A DNA stretch of 64,000 nt, taken from contig CAKRPS010000002.1 in the NCBI GenBank assembly GCA_934385475.1, positions 38,134-102,133 of the forward strand, in the 5' to 3' direction. The DNA is from an uncultured Lachnospiraceae bacterium. GTDB lineage: Bacteria > Bacillota > Clostridia > Lachnospirales > Lachnospiraceae. A program made the translations under genes and the position numbers. Shown here in pieces: positions 16,620 through 25,683 of the stretch (position 1 is its first letter; each line of letters begins with the position of its first letter). The notes under the pieces were generated by a model, which worked only from the letters and a program-made list of their open reading frames with translations, was not told the DNA's origin and searched no databases.

Positions 16620-17705
16620 ATGGGTAGAGTTTTGATCCTGACAAATTCTTCCGGGGGGTTATATGATTTCCGGAATGAATTTGTAAAAGCACTGACAGAG
16701 GAGCATCAGGTTTTCATCAGTATGCCGGATGACACCAAGAGGAAGGAACTGGAGGCGGAGGGCTGCCGGATTATACAGACGGCGATTAACCGCAGAGGCA
16801 TAAATCCCCTGGAGGACTTGAAGTTATACCGTACTTACAGTAAGATGATGAAGGAGTTAAAGCCGGATCTGGTGGCAACCTACACCATTAAACCCAATAT
16901 TTACGGCGGGTTTGCAGCCAGATGCCATAAGGTTCCGTATATAGAGACTATTACAGGACTGGGTGGTGCTTTTGACAGAACCGGGCTGTTCCTGAAACTG
17001 ATTGTAACCATGTACCGCATGGGGCTGAAAAAGGCAGAATGTATCTTCTTCCAGAATCAGGAAAACAGGGGAATCTTTGAACGGCTTGGCATTACGGCAA
17101 AGAAGACCCGGATGGTGATGGGCTCCGGTGTCAATCTGGAGCGGCATAAGGAAGAACCCTATCCGAAGTCTGATGAGACACATTTCCTGTTTGTGGGACG
17201 TGTGATGAAGGAACGGGGAATTCTGGAGTTTTTAGAAGCAGCCAGAAGACTGCATACCGATAAAGTACATTTTGATATTCTCGGATACTGTGACGAAGAC
17301 TATCAGCAGATGTTAGATGAACTGGAAAAGGAAGGTGTGATCAGGCAGCTTGGTTTCCATACAGAAGTCCATCCTTACCTGACGGCGGCAAATGCCATCG
17401 TGATTGCCTCTTTCCATGAGGGAATGTCCAATGCGCTGATTGAAGCGGCAGCGACGGGAAGACCGGTGATCGCATCGAGCATCAGCGGCTGTATGGAGGC
17501 TTTTGAGGAAGGAAAAACCGGATTTGGTTTTACACCGGGCAATGCCGAAGAACTGATAGAGGCAATGCAGAAGTTTTTGAACCTTACGACCGAAGAACGG
17601 GCGGTTATGGGGCATCATGCAAGAGAGAAGATGGAAAAGGAATTTGACAGGAAACTGGTAACAGGTGCCTATATGGATGAGGTACATCAGATTCTTTCCC
17701 GATAG
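16620..17705 (+). CDS. GT4 glycosyltransferase, PglA-like
   Basis: 361 aa GT-B enzyme. N-terminal ILTNSSGGLYDFRNEF acceptor domain, TYTIKPNIYGG and TGLGGAFDR segments as in PglA/WbpT-type transferases that add the second sugar to lipid-linked bacillosamine-like units, and a C-terminal donor site FHEGMSNALIEAAATGRPV. The gap before it (16578-16619) holds TGCA-TTT-TGCA, a 4-bp stem-loop, then GGAATAGGGG and a GGAAAGAGAG purine tract ahead of the ATG. Donor is probably UDP-HexNAc, inferred from homologues. The next gene makes UDP-HexNAc uronic acid, a possible alternative donor. Confidence 0.85.
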   Translation: MGRVLILTNSSGGLYDFRNEFVKALTEEHQVFISMPDDTKRKELEAEGCRIIQTAINRRGINPLEDLKLYRTYSKMMKELKPDLVATYTIKPNIYGGFAARCHKVPYIETITGLGGAFDRTGLFLKLIVTMYRMGLKKAECIFFQNQENRGIFERLGITAKKTRMVMGSGVNLERHKEEPYPKSDETHFLFVGRVMKERGILEFLEAARRLHTDKVHFDILGYCDEDYQQMLDELEKEGVIRQLGFHTEVHPYLTAANAIVIASFHEGMSNALIEAAATGRPVIASSISGCMEAFEEGKTGFGFTPGNAEELIEAMQKFLNLTTEERAVMGHHAREKMEKEFDRKLVTGAYMDEVHQILSR

Positions 17706-17723
17706 AAGAAAGGTGGAAATATT

Positions 17724-19040
17724 ATGGGATTATATGAGAAAATCGTAAATGGAGAAGAGAAGCTTTCACTGGTAGGACTCGGCTATGTAGGAATGCCTAT
17801 CGCGGTTGCCTTCGCAAGAAAGATTCAGGTAGTAGGTTTTGACTTAAATGAGAAGAAGATTGAGCTGTATAAGAGCGGTGTAGATCCTACCAATGAAGTC
17901 GGCGATGAGGTAATCAAGAATACGACCGTAGATTTTACTGCGGATGCCTCTAAATTAAAAGAAGCAAAGTTTCATATCGTAGCGGTACCGACACCGGTTA
18001 ACGATGACCATACACCGGATCTGACACCGGTAGAGGGTGCCAGCCGTATTCTGGGTCAGAATCTGACAAAAGGTTCTGTTGTTGTATTTGAATCTACCGT
18101 ATATCCGGGTGTCACAGAAGATATCTGCGTACCGATCCTGGAAAAGGAATCCGGCTTGAAATGCGGTGTTGACTTTAAGATTGGATATTCCCCGGAGCGT
18201 ATTAACCCCGGCGATAAAGTACATAGACTCGAAACCATCACAAAGATCGTATCCGGTATGGATGAAGAGACACTGGACACGGTAGCAAAAGTCTATGAAC
18301 TGGTGGTAGAAGCAGGTGTATACCGTGCAGAGTCTATCAAAGTGGCAGAGGCTGCCAAGGTCATTGAGAACAGCCAGAGAGATATTAACATTGCTTTCAT
18401 GAATGAGCTTTCCATGATTTTCCACAGAATGGGAATTGATACCAAGGCAGTGTTGGAAGCTGCCGGAACCAAGTGGAACTTCCTGAAATTTATGCCGGGT
18501 CTGGTTGGAGGACACTGCATCGGTGTAGATCCTTATTATCTGACCTATAAGGCAGAGGAACTGGGCTATCACTCCCAGATCATCTTATCCGGACGCCGTA
18601 TCAACGATGATATGGGTAAATACGTGGCAGAGAGCCTTGTAAAAAATCTGATCAAGGCAGATATTCCGGTCAAGAATGCGAAAATTGCGATTCTGGGATT
18701 CACCTTTAAGGAGAACTGCCCGGATACCAGAAATACCAAGGTTATCGATATTTACAGAGAGCTGGGTGAGTATGGCATTGAGCCTATTGTGGTAGACCCG
18801 GAAGCAGATGCTGACGAGGCGAAGCGTCTGTATGGAATTACCTTCCAGGGCATGGATGCCGTGAAGGATGTGGATGCGGTCATCATTGCGGTGGCACACA
18901 ATCAGTTCCTTTCTTTGAAAAAAGACAATATCAGCGGATTCTTTAATCCGAAGCACTCACAGAAGGTGCTTATGGATATCAAGGGTCTGCTTGACAGAAA
19001 TGAGTATCAGACAGAGGATTATCTGTATTGGAGACTGTAA
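17724..19040 (+). CDS. UDP-N-acetylhexosamine 6-dehydrogenase (TviB/WbpO-like)
   Basis: 438 aa, full-length UDP-Glc/GDP-Man dehydrogenase family. GLGYVGMPIAVAFARK forms the NAD site, ESTVYPG and NSQRDINIAFMNEL are conserved, and GGHCIGVDPYYL contains the catalytic Cys265. The sequence style is that of TviB/WbpO, which oxidise UDP-GlcNAc or UDP-GalNAc to the uronic acid in two NAD-dependent steps. A TviC/WbpP-like 4-epimerase lies two genes downstream, the pairing that yields UDP-GalNAcA. GGTGG precedes the ATG. The C-terminal end overlaps the next gene by 13 bases. Good confidence in family and substrate class. Confidence 0.9.
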   Translation: MGLYEKIVNGEEKLSLVGLGYVGMPIAVAFARKIQVVGFDLNEKKIELYKSGVDPTNEVGDEVIKNTTVDFTADASKLKEAKFHIVAVPTPVNDDHTPDLTPVEGASRILGQNLTKGSVVVFESTVYPGVTEDICVPILEKESGLKCGVDFKIGYSPERINPGDKVHRLETITKIVSGMDEETLDTVAKVYELVVEAGVYRAESIKVAEAAKVIENSQRDINIAFMNELSMIFHRMGIDTKAVLEAAGTKWNFLKFMPGLVGGHCIGVDPYYLTYKAEELGYHSQIILSGRRINDDMGKYVAESLVKNLIKADIPVKNAKIAILGFTFKENCPDTRNTKVIDIYRELGEYGIEPIVVDPEADADEAKRLYGITFQGMDAVKDVDAVIIAVAHNQFLSLKKDNISGFFNPKHSQKVLMDIKGLLDRNEYQTEDYLYWRL

Positions 19041-20410
19041 AAAAGAGAAAAACAAATTCCATAGTGCTTCTGACAGGACTGTTGGTTTACTTTCTGGGAA
19101 TGCTTTTGTTTAACGGAGTTGGCATCTATAATGATTCTGAACAGTACATTACCATGCACATTCACAGAGAACCGCTTTATCCGCTGTTTCTGGCATTTTT
19201 CCGGACTTTTATGGGAAAAGGATACCTGACGGCAGCGGCAGTCGTGCAGAGCGTGGCAACCGCCTATGGTATTTACCTGTTGTCTGAATATCTGACAGGG
19301 CATTTTGCCTTGAAAATCTGGCAGGAATACGTACTGGTTGGAATTCAGCTGTTGCCGCATCTGATGACAAGGTATATTTCGGCGCTTCACATTTTCCTGG
19401 AAAATTCCGTGATGAGTGAAGCACTGTGTATTCCGTTGTTTCAGTTTTATCTGTATTTTGTCCTGAGAATGTTGTTTGACGGTCGAAAGAGAGATCTGTG
19501 GTTAAGCCTTTTGTTTGCGTATCTGTTGTCGCTTACGAGAGGACAGATGATGGTCACGATCCTGGTGTGGATGCTGATCGTTATGGTACGGCAGATCGTA
19601 GAAAAACGATACCGCAAGCTCCTGTTGCCTGTACTTGTGGTGCTCCTTACCTTTGGACTTAGAAGTCTTACAACCCATGTTTATAATTATGCGGTGACAG
19701 GGTATTTCATGGGAAACACCTATGGAAAAGTCAATACGCTGACAAATGTGATATATGCCTGCGACAAGGAGGACGGAGAAGTTTTTCCGGAGGGAAGCCT
19801 GGAGAGACAGTTTTTTGAACAGTTTTATGAACAGGCCGATGCCATGAAGGCAAACTACCGGTATGGAGGGGACACCTTCAGGGAGAGGGCCGAGCATTTG
19901 GAAGAATGTCATGATGCACTCAAGTTTCAGGTTCTGGAAGCGAATCTGTCTGCCTACTATTTTGGATTGGGAGAGGTAGATTATTATGAACAGAGCAGTA
20001 TGTCTGACGAGATGGCAGGCATTATGCTGCAGAAACTGCTTCCGGTCTGTCTGGGGCAATGGCTGTATGATTATGTACTCCTGTGTACGTATGGATTTAT
20101 CCGAAGCATAGCGGTGGTACACCCCGCGGTGAATCCGGCTGCATGGCTTTTGTATGTGCTGGCGGTGATCCTTGTCGTGCGTGAGCTTCGCCTGCATAGA
20201 AACTCCGATCGAATGGCTTTTATGGGAGTGGCACTATTGTTTATCATAGGCAATGTCTGTGCAGCCTCCCTGACGATCATGTGCCTGTCACGGTATATGA
20301 TCTATGGATTTGCACCTTTTTATATGGCGCTGTTTCTATTGCTGATACAGTGGCTTGAAGATAGAAAAGAGAACAAAAGAATCAACAGAAAAAGTGAGGG
20401 AAAAGTATGA
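19028..20410 (+). CDS. polytopic membrane protein, function unknown
   Basis: 460 aa with about ten hydrophobic helices and one outside loop (about 225-335) containing EQFYEQADAMKANYRYGGD. The first outside loop reads IYNDSEQYITMHIHREPLYP, an acidic-then-histidine pattern seen in GT-C type membrane sugar transferases. It probably starts at TTG 19028, with GAGG 11 bases upstream, overlapping the dehydrogenase. The next ATG, near 19100, would remove the first helix. Being sandwiched between the dehydrogenase and the epimerase suggests a role in the same glycan. I do not recognise a named family. Confidence 0.6.
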   Translation: METVKKRKTNSIVLLTGLLVYFLGMLLFNGVGIYNDSEQYITMHIHREPLYPLFLAFFRTFMGKGYLTAAAVVQSVATAYGIYLLSEYLTGHFALKIWQEYVLVGIQLLPHLMTRYISALHIFLENSVMSEALCIPLFQFYLYFVLRMLFDGRKRDLWLSLLFAYLLSLTRGQMMVTILVWMLIVMVRQIVEKRYRKLLLPVLVVLLTFGLRSLTTHVYNYAVTGYFMGNTYGKVNTLTNVIYACDKEDGEVFPEGSLERQFFEQFYEQADAMKANYRYGGDTFRERAEHLEECHDALKFQVLEANLSAYYFGLGEVDYYEQSSMSDEMAGIMLQKLLPVCLGQWLYDYVLLCTYGFIRSIAVVHPAVNPAAWLLYVLAVILVVRELRLHRNSDRMAFMGVALLFIIGNVCAASLTIMCLSRYMIYGFAPFYMALFLLLIQWLEDRKENKRINRKSEGKV

Positions 20411-21384
20411 GCTACCAAGATGTAAAATTTGACAAAGACAGCGTGTTTCTGGTGACAGGAGGCGCAGGGTTCATCGGTTCCAATATTTGTGAAGCACTGG
20501 TCAATATGGGATATACCGTGCGGTGTCTGGACAATCTTTCAACAGGAAAATATGAGAATATTGAACCGCTTGTGGGAAAAGATAATTTTACATTTATCAA
20601 GGGAGATATCCGGGAACTGGATACCTGTATGGAAGCGACTAAGGGCGTAGATTATGTTATGAATCAGGCGGCCTGGGGAAGTGTACCGAGAAGTATCGAA
20701 ATGCCGTTGCTGTATGAGGAAATCAATATTCGTGGTACGTTGAACATGATGGAGGCTTCCAGACAGAACGGGGTTAAGAAGTTTGTCTACGCATCCAGTT
20801 CTTCTGTTTATGGAAATACACCGACACTGCCGAAGAAGGAAGGGCAGGAGGGAAAAGTAATTTCCCCCTATGCGCTGACCAAAAAAGTGGATGAAGAGTA
20901 TGGCCGTCTCTACAAGGAATTGTATGGACTGGATACCTACGGTCTTCGTTACTTCAACGTATTTGGACGCAGACAGGACCCGAATGGCATGTATGCAGCA
21001 GTAATCCCGAAATTTATCAAGCAGCTTCTGCATGGAGAAGTGCCCACAATCAACGGTGATGGAAAACAGTCGAGAGACTTTACTTATATCGACAATGTTA
21101 TAGAGGGAAATCTGCGTGCCTGCAAAGCTTCCGGCGATGCAGCCGGACAGGCGTTCAATATCGGAGCAGGCGGAAGGGTCTACCTGATCGATATTTATTA
21201 TGATCTCTGTAAGGCTTTGGGAAAGGATGTAGAGCCCGTTTTTGGACCGGCGAGAAAAGGCGATGTGCGGGATTCCAACGCGGACATCACAAAGGCAAGA
21301 GAACTGCTTGGCTATGATCCGGAGTATGACTTTGCCAAAGGAATTACGCTTGCAATCGACTGGTATAAGGAGTACCTGGGCTGA
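20407..21384 (+). CDS. UDP-HexNAc 4-epimerase (TviC/WbpP-like, extended SDR)
   Basis: 325 aa. GGAGFIGSN for NAD binding near the N-terminus, NQAAWGSVPRSIE, SSSSVYG and the catalytic Tyr155-x3-Lys159 in SPYALTKKVDEEY. The long PLVGKDNFTFIKGDIR and DPNGMYAAVIPKF stretches are those of WbpP/TviC, which prefer N-acetylated UDP-hexosamines or their uronic acids. With the dehydrogenase at 17724 it would give UDP-GalNAcA. Overlaps the membrane-protein gene by four bases, so the three genes are co-translated. High confidence in family; direction in the cell is inferred. Confidence 0.9.
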   Translation: MSYQDVKFDKDSVFLVTGGAGFIGSNICEALVNMGYTVRCLDNLSTGKYENIEPLVGKDNFTFIKGDIRELDTCMEATKGVDYVMNQAAWGSVPRSIEMPLLYEEINIRGTLNMMEASRQNGVKKFVYASSSSVYGNTPTLPKKEGQEGKVISPYALTKKVDEEYGRLYKELYGLDTYGLRYFNVFGRRQDPNGMYAAVIPKFIKQLLHGEVPTINGDGKQSRDFTYIDNVIEGNLRACKASGDAAGQAFNIGAGGRVYLIDIYYDLCKALGKDVEPVFGPARKGDVRDSNADITKARELLGYDPEYDFAKGITLAIDWYKEYLG

Positions 21385-21421
21385 GAAGGCTTGCGGATAG
21401 AAAAGAACAAGGGCGGTAACG

Positions 21422-22342
21422 ATGGAGTTCAGATTTGGTAAGTATCGAGTACAGATAGCAAAAGACTATCCGATCACAAACACAATGCCAAAGATATACA
21501 ATGCCGAGGGGCGGCTGCTGGAAACCTATTTTATTAAAAACAGGCACAGTCAGCATGCCCCTTTTGGGCATGAAGGAAAGTACTTTTTCTGGGACCGGTA
21601 CAACTATGGGCTGGACACTCATTTCTATGGACCGGAATCCATGCCGGAAACGTTAGGGAAACCACTCGTCAAATATGGCATGCTGACAGAATCAAGGACG
21701 ATCGTGCCGCAGGACTATGAGGTATTTCACAGACATAAAGGCCTGGAAAAAGAATTCAAATATATCTTTACCTACGATGAGCAGGTACTAAATGCGGTGG
21801 AGAATGCGAGATTCTATCCCATTGCGGCGGGTATCTGGAATCAGGAGATGAAGACCGGCTTATATGAGAAAAAGGACCGGGATGTATCCATTTTAAGTTC
21901 GGATAAGGTGATGTGTGAACTGCACCGATTCCGTCTGGCATTGGCCAAAATGTGTAAGGCAGAGAGACTGGCAGACACCTACGGCAGATTTGACGGAGGG
22001 GACTATGTGAAGAGCGTGGATGAAACGCTGGACAGATACCGGTTCTCCTTTATCATAGAGAATGATATTTCGGATTATTATTTCTCGGAGCGGCTGACCA
22101 GTTGTCTTGCATCCCAGACCATTCCGATCTATGTGGGAGCCAGAAAAATCTCGGAATTTTTCAATACGGACGGTATGATCCTTCTGGAGAAACCGGATTT
22201 GGAACTGGCGAAGGAAGCCGTAAAGCAGTGTACCAGACAGACCTATGAAGAGAAGCTGCCGGCAGTGCTTGAAAATTATGAGAGAGTGCAGGAGTACCGG
22301 AATATGCAGGATTATCTGTATGAGCACTATTTATGTAATTGA
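21422..22342 (+). CDS. GT10 family (alpha-1,3/4-fucosyltransferase-like)
   Basis: 306 aa. The C-terminal half carries the GT10 donor motif: SFIIENDISDYYFSERL, then LASQTIPIYVGA and EFFNTDGMI. The N-terminal half (HFYGPES, YEVFHRHKGLEKEFKYI) is compatible with a GT10 acceptor domain. Known family members move fucose from GDP-fucose to O3 or O4 of GlcNAc, GalNAc or glucose, though bacterial relatives can use other 6-deoxy or heptose donors. No GDP-fucose genes are in the window. An AAGGGCGG tract precedes the ATG. The gap after this gene (22343-22433) holds an AAGCGA...TCGCTT inverted repeat and no convincing promoter. Confidence 0.8.
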   Translation: MEFRFGKYRVQIAKDYPITNTMPKIYNAEGRLLETYFIKNRHSQHAPFGHEGKYFFWDRYNYGLDTHFYGPESMPETLGKPLVKYGMLTESRTIVPQDYEVFHRHKGLEKEFKYIFTYDEQVLNAVENARFYPIAAGIWNQEMKTGLYEKKDRDVSILSSDKVMCELHRFRLALAKMCKAERLADTYGRFDGGDYVKSVDETLDRYRFSFIIENDISDYYFSERLTSCLASQTIPIYVGARKISEFFNTDGMILLEKPDLELAKEAVKQCTRQTYEEKLPAVLENYERVQEYRNMQDYLYEHYLCN

Positions 22343-22433
22343 GATTGGTGTGTAAAGCGAATAACCATCCAGGACTCGCTTCATGAAGATAAGTTTTGTA
22401 ATTACATCATAGAGACAGAGCAGGAGAGAAATC

Positions 22434-23354
22434 ATGAAATATAAAGTAGTAGTTTTTGGTGTAAAAGATACTTCGGAAAATATTGTAAGCTTTATTCACG
22501 AGCAGATCTGCCCGGTGGATCTGGTCATTACCATCAGCCCGGAGGTGACAAAGAAAAACCAGGTGTCCGGTTATAAGGGACTGGCTTTCCTGACGGAGAA
22601 ATACGGAATACCGGTGCATGAGGCAGACAGCTATTTCCTGACTGATGAAAAGACACAGAAATTCATCCATGAAAATGAGTTTGATATTGGAATTTCCATG
22701 GGATGGCAGAGATTGATGCCCAAATCTGTATTGGATTGTTTCCGTTACGGAATTTATGGCTTTCATGGCAACTGTGGTTATCTTCCTTTTGGGAGAGGCA
22801 GATCACCGCTGAACTGGTCCATTATCCTGGGAGATACCCGGTTTAATCTGAACCTGTTCCGGTATGATGAGAAGGCAGACAGCCCGAATGTGTTTGCAAC
22901 AGAGATGTTCTCGATCACACCACATGACGATATCCGGACAGCCCAGTATAAGAATATGATCTGCTCCAAAAATCTGATCCGGAAGCTTTTGAAAGCATAT
23001 CAGGAGGACAGTATCACGATACGCACAGTCTCGAAGGATTTCGATTCCTGGTACAATAAGCGGACAGCAGTGGACGGTAAGATTGATTTTCATGCCAGAA
23101 CCCGTGAGATCTATAATCTGATTCGTGGCGTTGCGGCACCCTTCCCGGGAGCGTTTGCCATGATTGGCGAAGAGAAGGTGACGGTCTGGGAAGCACATCC
23201 TTTTGATGAAATGATTGATTTTTCGGCATATGCGCCGGGAGAAGTGATCGATATTTTTGATGGAAAACCGGTTGTGCGGACGGTGGATGGTTCCCTGCTG
23301 ATCGACCGGTATGAAAGCGACAGGCAGATTCAGGTTGGAGATCTTCTTGCCTGA
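22434..23354 (+). CDS. sugar N-formyltransferase (methionyl-tRNA formyltransferase fold)
   Basis: 306 aa. The core follows the folate-dependent formyltransferase pattern: GISMGWQRLMP, FHGNCGYLPFGRGRSPLNW with His111, and Asp149 in EKADSPN. The Asn that normally sits two residues before the His is Gly109 here, which could mean altered chemistry or a displaced Asn (Asn113). The C-terminal part (about 205-306) resembles the Formyl_trans_C region. Homologues formylate the 4-amino group of dTDP-Qui4N, dTDP-Fuc4N or UDP-Ara4N using N10-formyltetrahydrofolate. Both transaminases in this locus make candidate amines. GGAGAG precedes the ATG. Family is well supported; substrate is inferred. Confidence 0.8.
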   Translation: MKYKVVVFGVKDTSENIVSFIHEQICPVDLVITISPEVTKKNQVSGYKGLAFLTEKYGIPVHEADSYFLTDEKTQKFIHENEFDIGISMGWQRLMPKSVLDCFRYGIYGFHGNCGYLPFGRGRSPLNWSIILGDTRFNLNLFRYDEKADSPNVFATEMFSITPHDDIRTAQYKNMICSKNLIRKLLKAYQEDSITIRTVSKDFDSWYNKRTAVDGKIDFHARTREIYNLIRGVAAPFPGAFAMIGEEKVTVWEAHPFDEMIDFSAYAPGEVIDIFDGKPVVRTVDGSLLIDRYESDRQIQVGDLLA

Positions 23355-23395
23355 CAGGAAGTTTCCGGAAGCTTAGAGTAGAAATGAGGATGGAA

Positions 23396-24553
23396 ATGGC
23401 AGAGATGATCAGAGTGCTCCATGTCCTCGGCGGAGTTGGACCGGGTGGTGCGGAGAGCAGAATCATGGATTTATACCGCCAGATGGACAGGGAGAAGATA
23501 CAGTTTGATTTTCTTGTACACAGCAGTGCGATAAAACATGCGGGAGATGATCCGAAGCTCAGAAAACCGGAATTTTATGACGAGGAGATCCAGAGACTTG
23601 GCGGCAGAATATATGTGCTGCCTAAGTTTCGCGTATATAATTATTTTTCCTACAAAAAGGCTATCAGGAAGTTTTTCAGGGAACATAGGGAATTCCGCAT
23701 TGTGCAGGGGCATATGACGAGCACGGCGGGAATATATCTTCCCATTGCCAGAAAATATGGAGTGCCGGTTACCATTGCCCATTCCAGAAATGCCGGTGTG
23801 GAGAAGGGATTAAAAGGAATTGCGACCAGATTTTTCAGAAGAGATCTCGCCGGGAAGGCAGATGTGCTTCTGGCCTGTTCAGCCCTTGCAGGGGAGGACG
23901 TGTTTGGAAGCAGGGCCATGCAGGAAGGACGGGTCAAAATCGTCCACAATGCGATTGATGTAAAAAAGTTCCTGTTTGACCGGAAACAGAGAGATGCACT
24001 GCGTGCAGAGCTTGGAATTAAGGACAGGCTGGTGCTGGGACATGTCGGACGTTTTAATTACCAGAAAAACCATCCCTTTTTGATAGACATATTTGCACAA
24101 GTCAGCAAAAAAAGACAGGATGCGGTTCTTGTGCTTGTCGGCGAGGGACCGGATCGGGAACGTATGGAAGAAAAATGCCGGGAGCTTGGTCTGGCGGACC
24201 GGGTGCTTTTTGTGGGAAATCAGAGAGAACCCTGGAAATATTATCAGGCCTTTGACGCGTTTGTACTGCCGTCCTTTTTTGAAGGACTGCCGGGCGTGTT
24301 GGTGGAGGCACAGTCTGCGGGACTGAAATGCTTTGTATCCGATACGATCACGAAAGAGGCGCAGGCGACAGAACTGGTATACTATCTCAGCCTGCAGCAG
24401 CCGGCCTCTGAATGGGCACAGCAGATTGTGGAACAGGCAGGGTATGAGAGAGAAAATATGTATGAGACCATGCAGAAGGCAGGATTTGATGTGACCGTGC
24501 AGGCGCGTGCGTATGAGAATTTTTATGAAAATGGAGACCTTTCCGAGCTATGA
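23396..24553 (+). CDS. GT4 glycosyltransferase (EpsF-like)
   Basis: 385 aa GT-B enzyme. GGVGPGGAESRIMDLY is the typical GT4 N-terminal loop, HSRNAGVEKG lies in the acceptor cleft, and the donor site is around SFFEGLPGVLVEAQSAG with the E-x7-E pair. This resembles EpsF-type exopolysaccharide transferases of Firmicutes. I place the start at ATG 23396, since GAGGA at 23386-23390 is then correctly spaced; an ATG at 23384 would put that ribosome site inside the gene. The preceding 41-base gap holds AGTTTCCGGAAGCT, a short stem-loop. Next gene overlaps by four bases. Confidence 0.85.
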   Translation: MAEMIRVLHVLGGVGPGGAESRIMDLYRQMDREKIQFDFLVHSSAIKHAGDDPKLRKPEFYDEEIQRLGGRIYVLPKFRVYNYFSYKKAIRKFFREHREFRIVQGHMTSTAGIYLPIARKYGVPVTIAHSRNAGVEKGLKGIATRFFRRDLAGKADVLLACSALAGEDVFGSRAMQEGRVKIVHNAIDVKKFLFDRKQRDALRAELGIKDRLVLGHVGRFNYQKNHPFLIDIFAQVSKKRQDAVLVLVGEGPDRERMEEKCRELGLADRVLFVGNQREPWKYYQAFDAFVLPSFFEGLPGVLVEAQSAGLKCFVSDTITKEAQATELVYYLSLQQPASEWAQQIVEQAGYERENMYETMQKAGFDVTVQARAYENFYENGDLSEL

Positions 24554-25662
24554 AGAAACTTTTATTGATCGTTCCATCTTTGCATCAGGGCGGACTGGAG
24601 AAGGTATGTGCAACGACTGCAAGACTTCTACAGCCTTATTTTGACGTACAGATTGCGCTGTTCGACTCCAGAAACATTGCCTATGACATTAAAGGAATTC
24701 CCGTAATGGATCTGCATCTGCCAAGCCGTCCGGGAACATTGGGCAAGGTGATCAATGTATTCAAGAGAGGCTACAGACTGCATCATCTGAAAAAGAAAGA
24801 GAAGATTGACATTGCATACAGCTTTGGCCCGACGGCCAATATTGCGAATATCGTATCCGGCCGGACCGGCGGCGAAAAGACACAGAGCTGGCTGGGAATC
24901 CGCAGCTATATGGATATGGGGAATCCGAGACAGATCCGCTTTTTCTGTAAATTTTCCGACCGGCTGATCTGCTGCTCTGAAACCATACATAAAGAGGTGG
25001 TAGAGAAATACAAGTGCGATCACGTCTGTACGCTGCACAATCCCTTTGACATCCAGGAGGTAGCGGAACTGGCGGCGCAGGGAAAGGCAGAGATTCCCTG
25101 GGAGGACAAGTGTGTGATCACTTCCATGGGAAGAGAAGACGTGGTGAAGGGATTCTGGCATCTGTTGAAAATATTTGCCAGAGTGCATGAGAAACTTCCG
25201 GATACCAGGCTGATGATTATCGGGAAAGGGGAATTTGAAGAATACCGGGATCTTGCTTATCGTCTCGGAATTGGGGACGAGGTGTACTTTACCGGATTGA
25301 AGAAGAATCCTTACCCTTATCTGAAAAAAAGCACATTGTATATGTTGACCTCCTATTATGAGGGATTTCCCAATGCCATGGTGGAGGCGATGTCCCTTGG
25401 AATTCCCGTGGTAGCCACGGACTGTATGACGGGGCCGCGCGAGATCCTGAAGGATCAGTATGGAATTCTGATCCCCAACATGAGCCCTGACCCGGATATG
25501 GGTACCGGAATCACGGAGGAAGAGTCTGAGGTGGCACAGAAGGTGATAGAACTGTTGCAGGATGAAAAGCGTCTTGCAGAGTACCGGAAGCTTGCAATGG
25601 AGAGAGCGGCCATGTATTCCAAGGAAGACTATATTCATAAGATCTGCGAGTGGGCAGAGTAA
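24550..25662 (+). CDS. GT4 glycosyltransferase
   Basis: 370 aa. VPSLHQGGLEKVCATTARLL is the N-terminal GT4 loop. SMGREDVVKGFWHLL begins the C-terminal Rossmann half and YYEGFPNAMVEAMSLGIPV with DCMTGPREIL forms the donor site, close to WbsX/GalNAc-type transferases that use UDP-sugars with retention. Translationally coupled to the preceding GT4 by an ATGA overlap, so the two probably add consecutive residues of one repeat unit. Donor and linkage are not readable from sequence. Confidence 0.87.
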   Translation: MKKLLLIVPSLHQGGLEKVCATTARLLQPYFDVQIALFDSRNIAYDIKGIPVMDLHLPSRPGTLGKVINVFKRGYRLHHLKKKEKIDIAYSFGPTANIANIVSGRTGGEKTQSWLGIRSYMDMGNPRQIRFFCKFSDRLICCSETIHKEVVEKYKCDHVCTLHNPFDIQEVAELAAQGKAEIPWEDKCVITSMGREDVVKGFWHLLKIFARVHEKLPDTRLMIIGKGEFEEYRDLAYRLGIGDEVYFTGLKKNPYPYLKKSTLYMLTSYYEGFPNAMVEAMSLGIPVVATDCMTGPREILKDQYGILIPNMSPDPDMGTGITEEESEVAQKVIELLQDEKRLAEYRKLAMERAAMYSKEDYIHKICEWAE

Positions 25663-25683
25663 GAGCAGGAGAACCTAGAACGG

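Noticed and set aside
22343..22433. Promoter or terminator in the 91-base gap before the formyltransferase gene.
   Set aside because: AAGCGA...TCGCTT gives only a 6-bp stem with a 15-base loop and no T-run, and no -35/-10 pair with acceptable spacing was found.
24628..25638. Minus-strand open frame of 336 codons.
   Set aside because: Antisense to a well-supported GT4 gene with no ribosome site or family motif; similar shadows at 45219-46169 and 48449-49336 were dropped for the same reason.
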